A DNA stretch of 64,000 nt from Rugalucina vietnamica (lineage: Eukaryota > Mollusca > Bivalvia > Lucinida > Lucinidae): assembly GCA_964017185.1 (NCBI GenBank), contig OZ024871.1:5937214-6001213 (forward strand), read 5' to 3'. Each line of letters opens with the position of its first letter. The stretch's first letter is position 1. A model generated the notes under the pieces. It was not told where the DNA came from, did not search any database, and was given only the letters and a program-made list of their open reading frames with translations. Both the position numbers and the translations under genes were made by a program. Positions 21,163 to 30,435 of this stretch are shown here, piece after piece.

Positions 21163-22004
21163 ATGAAGGATTTTTACATGACATTACTAAGTGACAGTTC
21201 TATGAACATGTTCCCATCAAATAAACAGTCTGAATTTACTGTAAGATTGGATCATCCTATTAAAATTGACGTGGAAAGCTGGGAGGTTGCCTTGGTTGAA
21301 ATTGCAACACCATCTGAAGTTCTCAACATAACAGAAGAAAACAACTTTTTCTTTTTGACTTTCCTAGACCAATCCAGTTACGCAGAGTTGGAAATCAAAA
21401 CATCAAAGAGATATGTAGCAGTGAAAACGGCTGCTATAACTTCAAACTAACAATTTCAACTGGAAATTATGAGTCACATGAATATCTAGCTGAAGAAATG
21501 CAGAACTCCATTGACAACTTTGAAAAAGGCATACTGAAAAAATTCAATGCTCACATTACTATGACATATGATCATTTGAGTCAACGTTTCAAAATATCAG
21601 CCCAAAACGAACGGCTGGTTAGGCTAATATTCCCAAAACAATTTGCTCAGATCTTAGGATTAGATTCATCATTAGTTGAAAAGCCTATAGGAAATGAGCA
21701 AAATGTGTTTAAGTTCAATGCAAAGTTGAATCACAATTCTAGCAACTTCTATGTTTATTCTGACATTGCAAGTTTCACTTTTATTGGTGATACTGTAGCA
21801 CCTATTTTACGAGTTGTTCCATTTCAAAGTAAATCAGATTCATATTTCTTCTATAAAGAATTTAAAACTCTGCACTATGTTTCTGTTTCAAAATCTATTG
21901 TAGACCAAGTGAACATTACATTAAAAATAGAAAATGGTATGATTGTTCCTTTTGTAACAGGCAAAACGATTTTAAAATTACACTTTCGTAGAAAGAAAAA
22001 CTAG
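21163..22004 (+). pseudogene. Polinton capsid-related (minor capsid/penton-like) protein, one frameshift
   Basis: The family is a ~280-residue protein found in invertebrate Polinton-like elements. The N terminus reads FYMTLLSDSSMNMFPSNKQ, then FTVRLDHPI and SWEVALVEIATPSE. The C-terminal half has FYVYSDIASFTFIGDTVAPI (a family hallmark, ~21748-21807), LRVVPF, and the end block IVPFVTGKTILKLHFR. The frame changes by one base near 21430, after YVAVKT, and the second frame then runs open to 22004, so a single event separates two otherwise clean halves. It may be a real mutation or a sequencing error. I infer a minor capsid or penton-type role from knowledge of the family; the sequence itself does not show it. 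The gene is followed by two same-strand genes. Confidence 0.75.
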
Positions 22005-22104
22005 TATAAATATAATCTAAGAGTTTGTAAAATTATCAGTTTTGTACAACATGCTTAAGAGATTACGTCTTTAGAAAAAACAGACAAAACAATCCTGCAA
22101 GTCT

Positions 22105-22377
22105 ATGGAAGAATCTAAGAAAACACCTGTGACACAGAAACCGAGTGGATCTCATGCAAGTTATGCACAGATCAGAAACCTTATGAAAAGGTTGAATACA
22201 GCTTTGAGTAAAAGGCTTAGAGAGGGCAGACCATCGAAGTATTGCAGAGTGTGTCGGGCTGAACTGTTAAAAGAACTGTCAGAGAAAAAGAAGAAATCAA
22301 CAGCTAAACGTCAGAGGATTACAAAGAAACCCAATCTGAGAAGAACTAGAACAAAACCAACTCCAGCTATGGTATAA
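22105..22377 (+). CDS. Small basic protein of the mini-Polinton
   Basis: This 90-residue frame is strongly basic, with Lys/Arg-rich patches (KRLREGRPSKY, KKKKSTAKRQRITKK) and one CxxC (YCRVC). I do not recognise a named family. Its size, charge and place between the capsid-related and zinc-finger genes would suit a DNA-binding or core protein of a virus-like element, but that is inference. The start is the first ATG after a 100-base gap, and the stop lies 47 bases before the next gene, so the three frames form a tight same-strand cluster. Confidence 0.65.
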   Translation: MEESKKTPVTQKPSGSHASYAQIRNLMKRLNTALSKRLREGRPSKYCRVCRAELLKELSEKKKKSTAKRQRITKKPNLRRTRTKPTPAMV

Positions 22378-22424
22378 AAGAGACAGACTCAGGATGAATC
22401 TCAGTATTCTTCGACTAACCAGCT

Positions 22425-23240
22425 ATGTGTCGATATCAGTGTCATCAGTGCGATCGAGTATTTGCCAGATCATACAATTTGAGAAGACACAAGGACAGTG
22501 GTATCTGCAGAGGTGCTGAGGTTATCATGTTAGACAGTGATGAAGAAAGTGTTATGTCTGAAAGAAGATCACTGGACGATGGAAAAGACATCTTCAGAAA
22601 ACCTGATCTTGAAGATGTAGAAGAAGTCGATGAGGAAAAAGAGGATGAAACTGAAGAAAGTGAGGAAGATGAGGAAGAAGAAGATGAAGAAGAAGATGAT
22701 GTTGATGAAGAAGAAGATAATGATGATGATGAGAATGATATTGATGATGATGAGGAGGAGGAGGAGGAGGAACCTCAGAAAATAAAACCATGGAATGTTT
22801 TGATGGGCGTTACGACAGATAAGATGCAAGACACTTTCAACGAAACGGTTGAAAAGGTCCTGCATGAAAATCCTGGCAAAGGCGTACAAGAGGCTGAAGA
22901 GATAGCATATGATGAGCTGAAGCCAAAGTATTTGTCAGAGTTCGTATCCCGCTACAAGTATCTGACTGATCTCTCAGCTGCACTTAGAAAAGATCCAGTT
23001 AACAAGAAAATACAGGAAACAGCTAAACGATTGAGGGATGAAGAAGAATATGACGAGGACGAATCAAGACTGTATGCCATCAAGAAACGAAAATTTTTGA
23101 TTGAGAAGAAACTGAATGACTATGACCCACCAAGCTACGAAGTGGCCGAGGAACAGACATTATTGTTGCCACATAAAACACATATGAACAATATTAACAA
23201 TAAACCAAAGAGTAGCTATATTCAGGGGAAACACTTGTAA
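22425..23240 (+). CDS. C2H2 zinc-finger protein with acidic tract
   Basis: The 271-residue protein has one N-terminal C2H2-like finger (YQCHQCDRVFARSYNLRRHKDSGIC, ending in C rather than H). Residues ~60-120 form an almost pure Glu/Asp tract encoded by gatgaa/gaggag repeats. The C-terminal half is a predicted helical, charged region beginning KPWNVLMGVTTDKM and containing YLSEFVSRYKYLTDLSAAL. Proteins with one or two fingers followed by an acidic run are frequent in invertebrate Polintons; their function is unknown to me. The finger suggests nucleic-acid contact. The frame is intact over its whole length despite the repetitive tract, suggesting a fairly recent copy. Confidence 0.75.
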   Translation: MCRYQCHQCDRVFARSYNLRRHKDSGICRGAEVIMLDSDEESVMSERRSLDDGKDIFRKPDLEDVEEVDEEKEDETEESEEDEEEEDEEEDDVDEEEDNDDDENDIDDDEEEEEEEPQKIKPWNVLMGVTTDKMQDTFNETVEKVLHENPGKGVQEAEEIAYDELKPKYLSEFVSRYKYLTDLSAALRKDPVNKKIQETAKRLRDEEEYDEDESRLYAIKKRKFLIEKKLNDYDPPSYEVAEEQTLLLPHKTHMNNINNKPKSSYIQGKHL

Positions 23241-23703
23241 ACGAGAACAGAGGGACGGTCCTAATCCTCTGTTTCATCGTGCATTCATAGTTAGCGGGAC
23301 AAATTAAATTGTTGAAAATGTTATTCAGTTTTGGGTTTTTATTTCTCCTCTCAGGAGGTAGTAGTAAAGGGTTTAAAGTTTGACAATAACTAGCTGAGTT
23401 TTTAACACTTATCAATGTTCTCGAGATACGAAAACATTGAAAAGCCTCAATATATTAGGAAGACGCTATAAAGTTATGCCTTTTGACTAGTTGAGGTCTT
23501 GAGATACAAGACCAAGAGACAGTGAAATGCATACCACTTTCAAGCCTCTAAGGAAACTATAGAGTCATGCCTCTAACAGAGTTGAAGTCTTGAGATACAA
23601 GACTAAGACACTCTTCAGACGCATTCAGCTGTATAGCAACATAATCTTCTACATACCCACACATAGCCATCCCAGACAAGTCCAGCAAGTGTCACAACGT
23701 GAG
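23241..23703. other. 3' region of the mini-Polinton genes with short direct repeat
   Basis: A ~50-base phrase (tata-agt-atgcct ... gttga-gtcttgagatacaaga) occurs near 23465-23520 and again near 23565-23612. No coding sequence is supported. The segment ends at the inner edge of the right inverted repeat. Confidence 0.6.
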
Positions 23704-24473
23704 AAGTCTACCCAGGAACACTAGAGGAAAAAGGCACTTTCTTAATTTCGTAATGGAACTTACCTACAGAAAAACTTGACTATGTCTGTTATCTCATAGT
23801 CTCTAAAGATGTGTAGGCGTGTAGATGTGTAGATGTGCAAATGTGCAGAAGTGCAGATGTGCAGAAGTGCAGATGTGCAAATGTGCAGATGTGCAGATGA
23901 GCAGATGTGCAAATGTGCAGATGAGCAGATGTGCAGATGAGCAGATGTGCAAATGTGCAGATGTGCAAATGTGCAGATGAGCAAATGTGCAGATGAGCAG
24001 ATGTGCAGATGAGCAGGTGAACAGATGAGCAGATGAGCAGATGAGCAAATGTGCAGATGTGCAGATGTGCAAATGTGCAGATGAGCAGATGTGCAGATGC
24101 GCAAATGTGCAGATGAGCAGATGTGCAGAGGAGCAGATGAGCAGATGTGCAGATGTGCAGATGAGCATATGTGCAAATGTGCAGATGTGCAAATGTGCAG
24201 ATGAGCAGATGTGCAGATGTGCAGATGAGCAGATGTGCAGATGAACAGATGTGCAGGCTTGTCTTAACTCAAGGATACTTACCTACACATGCAACTTAGC
24301 TAGTTCATTTTTAAAACTGAGACCCAGGGTGCGCGCTATGGGCTCATTTTCTGAAAACTTATGGGTCCATTTTTATGAGTCCATTTCTAGCGCTACGCTT
24401 ATCTGAAATGGACCCATAAAAATGGACCCATAAGTTTTCAGAAAATGAGCCCATAGCGCCGCCCATTACTACT
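23704..24473. repeat. Mini-Polinton right terminal inverted repeat
   Basis: This is the reverse complement of 19803-20589 in the same order, including the octamer array (23813-24256). Its outer ~140 bases (24330-24465) are themselves a foldback: ctatgggctcattttctgaa, then aacttatgggtccattttta, mirrored around tctagcgctacgc. The left copy has lost part of that foldback. Confidence 0.9.
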
Positions 24474-24960
24474 GACGACATGACATCCAGAAAGTGCTTC
24501 AAATATAACCAACCAAGCCAGTAAGGGGTATATGCATTGATGGTTTGACTTGAACCGCTTTTCCTGAGCAGGTTCAGACCTTAGCGGTTAACCAGTAACC
24601 AGATGGACAGTCTGTAGCGTGGAAGCTATTTCTTTAGTCTTCGGTGGAGTTCGGGGAATGTGAACTATTCCCACCTGACCACTGAGCTCCTATAAGAACA
24701 GTGAACATATAAATGATAAAGGGGATGGTCATACTGGGTTTTGGCTACTTTAGCCCTGTAAGTGACCCTTTAGATTTGACAACATGGAGCCAAAGGAGAA
24801 TTACTGTAGTATCATATTTACTGGAATTATATGTAGTTTACTGCATAACAGCGACGGCATGTGAAAAACTTTGCGAGACAAGATCTCAGATATATAGACC
24901 GTGCGAGAGAAGAGCTTATGATTTAAATGGTAGCTTCATAAGACGTACTGATCATTTGAA
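24474..24960. repeat. Target duplication and right half of the split dispersed repeat
   Basis: gacgac (24474-24479) is the right target duplication. After it, atgacatccagaaagtgcttcaaatataacc aligns with atgacatccaaaatcgtttcaaatataatc near 58851, and caggttcagaccttagcgg with caggctcagacctgagagg near 58943. Further pieces of the same family occur inverted near 36480-36720 and direct near 37135-37265. No gene is supported. Confidence 0.7.
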
Positions 24961-25485
24961 TTGATGAGCAATGAGCGATTGCCAAAACAATAGTTTTCTA
25001 CAGGGACGCTCTCAAAGAGGTCACAAAATTGTAACTGTGTAAACACAAACGCAGACGAATTACACTACTTAATATTGTTTGATGGTTTTGTTAGTTCAAA
25101 TTAAACGGTTTGAGTAGAAATAGACATTTTCATTTGTGAGGCTTCCTAATACGCATATTGTACGTGTACTAAAGAAAAATTCAGTATTTGTCTTTAAATA
25201 TTTACATTTCTGATGCAAAGTCTTACATGAACCTATAGAATTGTCCTGCGATTCATAGTTCCATGAACAACATCGTGTCACGCGACGTCACATGATCAAA
25301 CTTGACGTCATGAAAAAACATGGCTCACACCAATGTGATTGGACGTTGTAAACGTCATGACTTCGTCGACTCCGTTCCGCTGTTTCAACACACACTGTGT
25401 ATAAATCCTCTATTTGCTTATAAACGTGATCGCATTGACAATTTTTCAACAAGCGATAGAGAGAAATTAATGTACATATAAGCAA
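24961..25485. other. Intergenic, nothing recognised
   Basis: Short random-looking open frames only. A gacgtca motif occurs twice near 25284-25310, with no further support for a regulatory role. Confidence 0.35.
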
Positions 25486-26966
25486 TGAATTTCATTTTTC
25501 TGATGTTCATGGAGCTATGAACCACAGTGGTTCGCGAGCAAAGCTTACATGAGGGTCTGGATGGGGGGTCCTGGTATTCACTAATCACTAAAAGTTTAGC
25601 CATTTATTCACTGTCATTAAAATTTTGGCTTATCCATTAAAATTAGTTCAATTATTCATGAAAATATGATAATTACTAGTCACGCCTTCTTCACCCAGCT
25701 AATACCCATAAGCAATTAGGTGTTTTCCACCTAAGGCATCCCCTATCTCAAGCCATAAGGACTAGTTCTATGATATTAAATTGTAGACTGCTGAGTGCAA
25801 CCTTGATATTAACATCTTGAGAGAAGCATATATACTCCTAGACCACAAAGCCTCAAGTATACATTCCGAAATAGTATACCGATTTATTTTAGCAAATCCC
25901 CTTTTAAATATGTTGGGTGTATAATCCCCTCCACCTTAAATACTGAATACGCCATAAGTTTTACCGTGAATCTGTCTCCTCAATCATATCAAAGGTTATT
26001 TAAGAAAAGAAATGTAACTTCAGGGGTAAAAGTTATAATAAAATGAAGTTGTTTTTATTTAGTAAACTATGTGATGTATGGATTTGTGCTTGTCCCTGAT
26101 TGTACAATACATTTTAATATTTATTAATGTCTTAAATACCGAGCGAGCGAAGCGAGAAATATGTAGCGCCATATAAGTTGCCAGATAGATTTGCATTAAC
26201 GTTCTTAGTGCTGCATTGTTTCTCATTGCAAAAGACACTGTAATTATGTTCCGTCCTATAAAAAGCAAGATGATGTCCATCCACAGAAAAGATTATCATT
26301 ATAGGATTGGAACATACATAAATAGGACAAAGTGGGGTAATAGAATAAAAAGAAAATACATTTAACATAAGCAAACAAAACAGTGAAATAGTATCTGGCT
26401 CAGTAAACATCCAGAATGATTTAATTTATTTTTCTTTGCCTTCAGATGGCACATTTGTTTTTCAATTGGTCCATGAGGCGAGTCCCTACATGCTTGGCAT
26501 CCAGATATATGCCTTTCAAAACATTCAAGGATTTCTGAAATGTAGATACATTTGAACTAAAACGGGTGGTCTGGGGGCATCCAGACCCCAGAAAAAAATG
26601 AAATTCTGGAATGTCAGGGAGACCATCTAAGACAATTCCATAGCCAAATTTTAGCATATTCATTATTCTTTAAAATGTTATTATTCACTATTCATTATAT
26701 TACTCTGCTATTCATTAAAAAATACATTTATTTATTATTCTTTAGGACCTCATTATTCACTAATCATTAATTTTTTTGCTCTTTATTCACATTCATTAAA
26801 ACTTTTAGGCCATTATTCATTAATCATTATACCCCATCCAGACCCTCTTACATGAACCGCTTCGGGGTTCATTCACTTTGCATGCGACCCACTGTGGTTA
26901 TTCATTCATTTTGCATGCGACCCACTGCGGTTCATAGCTCCATGAACATCAGAAAAATGAAATTCA
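25486..26966. mobile_element. 1.5-kb TIR element rich in 'attcattaatcattat'
   Basis: The left end tgaatttcatttttctgatg, with ttcatggagctatgaacc, is inverted at 26920-26966. Similarity continues inward through agggtctggatgggg (25551 and the mirror near 26838), giving terminal repeats of about 90-130 bp. The right repeat has an extra ~45-base tandem unit (tgcatgcgacccactg). The interior has repeated attcattattcacta words near both ends, and minus-strand frames without recognisable domains. It is probably a non-autonomous DNA element; no target duplication is certain. Confidence 0.6.
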
Positions 26967-27794
26967 TTTTTTAATTAGATACTTAATGCAAAAAAAAAAA
27001 TGAAAAAAAGTAATTAATTTCATTAAAACTGAAAACTGGGGCTTAATGTATTACCTCTTTCTAAGAACATCCTTAATATTAGTCGACTCCTCTCCACAAA
27101 CTTAGAATGATGTTTTATTGATTTATCAATCAGCTCGTTCTGTGCTATTCTATCAACTGACTTTGGAATAAAGTTCAATTGTACAGATATCAGTAAATGA
27201 CAGTTCAAGCGCACATATGTTGTTTAATCAGTACCGAGGTGTGCACTTATGAGACAATGAATGATCAGATGATCAGCATATGTTGTGGTATTTTTCAAAC
27301 GAAATAATTATTAGTTGTAAAGACAAACTTATCAGACAATCATTACTTTTATTCATCACAGTGTGAGTACTGATACATCTCTATAGCATTCATTTAAACT
27401 GTTTAATGACAAATTCTGATCTCGTAAATGTCACACTGAAGACGAAGTCTTTGACGCGGCTCTATGATATATATTGTACTCTCTGCCAAAAAAGTGGTCC
27501 GTTCAGATTTTAAACATTCTTTTTATGACGAAGTCCAAACAACAGCTGAGCACAATTAATGATTTGTTGATGTTTTAAAATCGGACAGTGATAAATAAGA
27601 AAAGAACGCACAAACATTGATAGAGTTAGAATTACAATCCCCGTCGAGACACAAGGCGGGAAGGTACAGCACAAAACAATACAAAAATTACAACGCACTT
27701 GAAAAACAGTATGACTAGCTTTTTTAAAAAAAAAAAAAAAAAAAGGTTGCCATTTCGCTAGACTCAACCAAATACAAAGAGACGACAGAACAGA
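26967..27794. other. Intergenic, poly-A tract
   Basis: No gene is supported. A run of about 20 adenines at 27726-27745 lies ahead of the SINE at 27796, but since that SINE reads on the minus strand it is not its tail. Confidence 0.4.
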
Positions 27795-27795
27795 A

Positions 27796-27965
27796 ATTGG
27801 TTGGTTGGTTGATTGGGGCTTAAAGTCACACCAACAGCTAAGGTCATATGGAGACGGGACCTCGGTTTATAGTCCCATCCGATAGACTGGAGAAGCCCGA
27901 GATCGAACCTGCGACCCTTGGTTTACCAGGCGAGTGATATAACCACTGCACCACGGAGGCTTCTA
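27796..27965 (-). repeat. tRNA-derived SINE
   Basis: On the minus strand, aagcctccgtggtgcagtgg (A box tggtgcagtgg) is followed 50 bases later by the B box ggttcgatctc. The body then passes through tatgaccttagctgttggtg, tgactttaagcccc and a (caac)n tail (aaccaaccaacc). The intact A and B boxes at tRNA-like spacing are good evidence of a pol III SINE. It is not a functional tRNA because no closing acceptor stem or anticodon arm follows. Confidence 0.78.
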
Positions 27966-28567
27966 ATTTTTGTCAGAACTGTTCGGAAACCACATTTGGT
28001 TATATATAAAATAAATCCAAATAAAAGATACCTACAGAAAGTCCGAAATACAGACAACATAAAGACAAAACACAGCAGAATCGCCCTGGACTGGTCAGCA
28101 AAGAAATTACAGTAGGGATTTAATTCATTTTTCGAGGTCCAAATTTCTCGCCTTAGTCTGCTGAAATTTAGAAAATCAGACTCTTTGGGTATTGAAATAC
28201 GAGAGTTACCGCGTTTATATTTGTAAGACATATTAAATACAAAAAAAAATTGCTTCACTGTCGCGGTAAGCATTAATCAGCGCTACCTCCTCAGCCATGT
28301 GACTACTCATGTAGATGTTAAACAAAACCTAATTTGACACACAAAAAATCAACATCGTTGGATGAACCAGGGACGGGGTAACTGAAATCAATAATTATAA
28401 TTAACTGTTATTAAATACAATTGTCAACGTAATCGCATGTAAATGTAATCATGGCTTTGTTCAAATACATGTAATGATTACAATTAATGATATTATTTCA
28501 GTTGTAATCACAAATAATTTCTAATACTTTTGAACTACATTTCACATTTTCTTAATAAAAATTAAAA

Positions 28568-30100
28568 CCCCGGGAGCTAATTTGACCTACCTTGCACCCC
28601 CCCAGGACAATTTTTCATGGGTGTCAAATCGTTCATTGGGACCCCAGAAATGCAAAGAATTTTTGTCCTCAAAGATAAACTCAATTGCACTATGAAAAAA
28701 TGCATGGTTTCCATGGCAACCGTTAACGCGATTCTTGAGCATGGGGGTGTACATAGAAAATTGACCATATCTCCATTGTTGCTTATCCTAGACCACTGAA
28801 ATTGGTCTCATTTTAAAGCTGAGATATAGCCCATTCATCCTATAGTGAGTAGTGCATGTTCATGAAATTTAATGAAAACATTAAAAATGACAGAAAAAGC
28901 CTTAAAATCCATAAATAAACTAATTTCAGGTCCAAACTGCCATTTAGACACTTTTTTATTGAACCAGTAATATTATATGACAAATTTATTGATGATCTGG
29001 GCCTATATGAAAATTATCTCATTTGCATATTCATGAATATTAATAAAAATGTCAAAAAATGAGGAAAAACAAGGGGAAAACTATATCCATTGCAAGGATT
29101 TGGATAGGTTATGAGGTCTATCTGGCATCCATTTAACCAATTCCCATGGCTGCCAGTGTGGTCAGAGGGACCACCTAAATGACATAAAATATTGTCCTCA
29201 ATGATGAACACATTTGCATGATTCACCCACCCCTTGTGCGATTCTAAAAAATAGGAGGTACTTACAAAAATACTCACATCCCACCAATAGCATGCTCTAG
29301 GATACTATAATTGGTCTGATAGTGATGCATGAACCTAACAATTTAACCTTGATACCATATATTTATATCATAGAATTTGCTTATTCATGAAAATAAATAA
29401 AAAAAATAAAAAATGGAGAAATATTGTGGAAAAATAGGGGGTATACATACAAATCGCTTGTACCAGAGCTATTAATAAACCCAAGATGCTGAAAGAGGTT
29501 TCAAACGAATGCTATTGCAATGTACTATGGCCCTGAAGTATGATTTAAGAATAATCTGATTTTCAGTTTCATGAATTTTCATGAAAACTTAAGAAATTTG
29601 AGGGAAAAAGTTGAAAACTTAAATAGGTAAACCTACAAAATGACTTGCATCTCAGCAATAAAAAGCCCTATAGTGCTAAAAATGGTATCAAATGGCTGCT
29701 ATGGTAATATTATACCATCCTGTACTACACTATTTAAGTTATTTGATATTTTGTTTGAAGAATATTAACAAAAATTTTTGAATTATGTGAAAAAATACAG
29801 AAAAATAAAGGGGGTATACGTAGAAAAATGCACATATCTTGGCTACTGAAAGACCTAGAGAGCTCTAATTGGTATCAAATAATTGCTAGGACAATGTTCT
29901 ATGACCATGTAATCAGCAATATATAACATTAACTATTGTTGTTGTATGGATATTAATGATATCGTCATAAATAAGAGAAAAACCAATGAAAAATGACGGG
30001 GTACACCAACCAAATCGTTAATATCTCATTTACCAATAGCCATAGAGAACTCAAAATGGCATCAATTTATTGCTAGGACAATGTATTATTGCCAGGTACT
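28568..30100. repeat. Left arm of a large palindrome
   Basis: The outer end ccccgggagctaatttgacc is mirrored at 34483-34501. The two arms can be followed for ~1.5 kb with moderate divergence (for example ggtttccatggcaaccgtta and ccatggctgccagtgtgg and their complements near 34346 and 33900). Within the arm a degenerate ~200-230-base motif repeats (ctgaaattggtctcat..., gtgtacatagaaaat...), so each arm is itself a diverged tandem repeat. TTAA lies two bases outside each outer end (28562-28565, 34504-34507). No protein gene is supported; the frame at 29014-29277 is mirrored in the other arm and looks incidental. Confidence 0.85.
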
Positions 30101-30160
30101 CAGATATGTGAATCATCTTCGCTGGCAAGCAAGATTTATTAAATTTTGTTTAAGCACAGC

Positions 30161-30369
30161 TGGACAGAAGACGAACTGATACGTTAAATGGTTCCTCATT
30201 ATAAAGTTCACTAATTGGACGTTACGTGATGTGCGTAACGTTAGCGTAACGTGAGAGAACGTTTAGGGTTGCTAGGAGCTGAAGTTTCGCCATTGCTAAC
30301 AGTTAGAAGTTTGTCATTAAAGTCGAATAATTGAAAGCTGAATCGTTTTATTTCCATAATCGGGGAAAT
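30161..30369 (+). repeat. Left LTR
   Basis: Starts tggacagaagacgaactgat and ends ccataatcggggaaat. It includes the dyad-like gttacgtgatgtgcgtaacg. It appears identical to the right LTR. Confidence 0.92.
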
Positions 30370-30381
30370 CGTAGAAACATC

Positions 30382-30397
30382 TGGTAGCAGAGCGAGG
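30382..30397 (+). other. Primer binding site
   Basis: tggtagcagagcgagg begins 12 bases after the LTR and starts with the TGG expected for pairing with a tRNA CCA end. Similar tggtagcagagcg sites occur in BEL/Pao-type elements as I know them. Confidence 0.6.
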
Positions 30398-30435
30398 TTT
30401 ATCTGAAATTTGAATCATGCAAATAATAATTTGGA

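Larger units (their letters stand above)
19803..24473. mobile_element. Complete ~4.7-kb non-autonomous Polinton (mini-Polinton)
   Basis: The element begins agtagtaatgggcgg and ends in the inverse ccgcccattactact, is flanked by a 6-bp duplication (gacgac), and has long terminal inverted repeats of about 787 and 770 bp. Both the AGT...ACT termini and the 6-bp duplication agree with Polinton/Maverick elements as I know them. The interior holds three plus-strand reading frames: a Polinton capsid-related protein, a small basic protein, and a C2H2/acidic protein. No DNA polymerase B, retroviral-type integrase, packaging ATPase, cysteine protease or recognisable major capsid gene is present, and there is no room for them. 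It must therefore have moved with enzymes supplied in trans. Confidence 0.88.

Noticed and set aside
22569..22889. Minus-strand ORFs of poly-Leu/Ile/His opposite the zinc-finger gene
   Set aside because: They are the antisense of the Glu/Asp codon run of the plus-strand gene.
27890..27965. tRNA gene on the minus strand
   Set aside because: A and B boxes are present, but no acceptor stem closes and the sequence continues into a SINE body.
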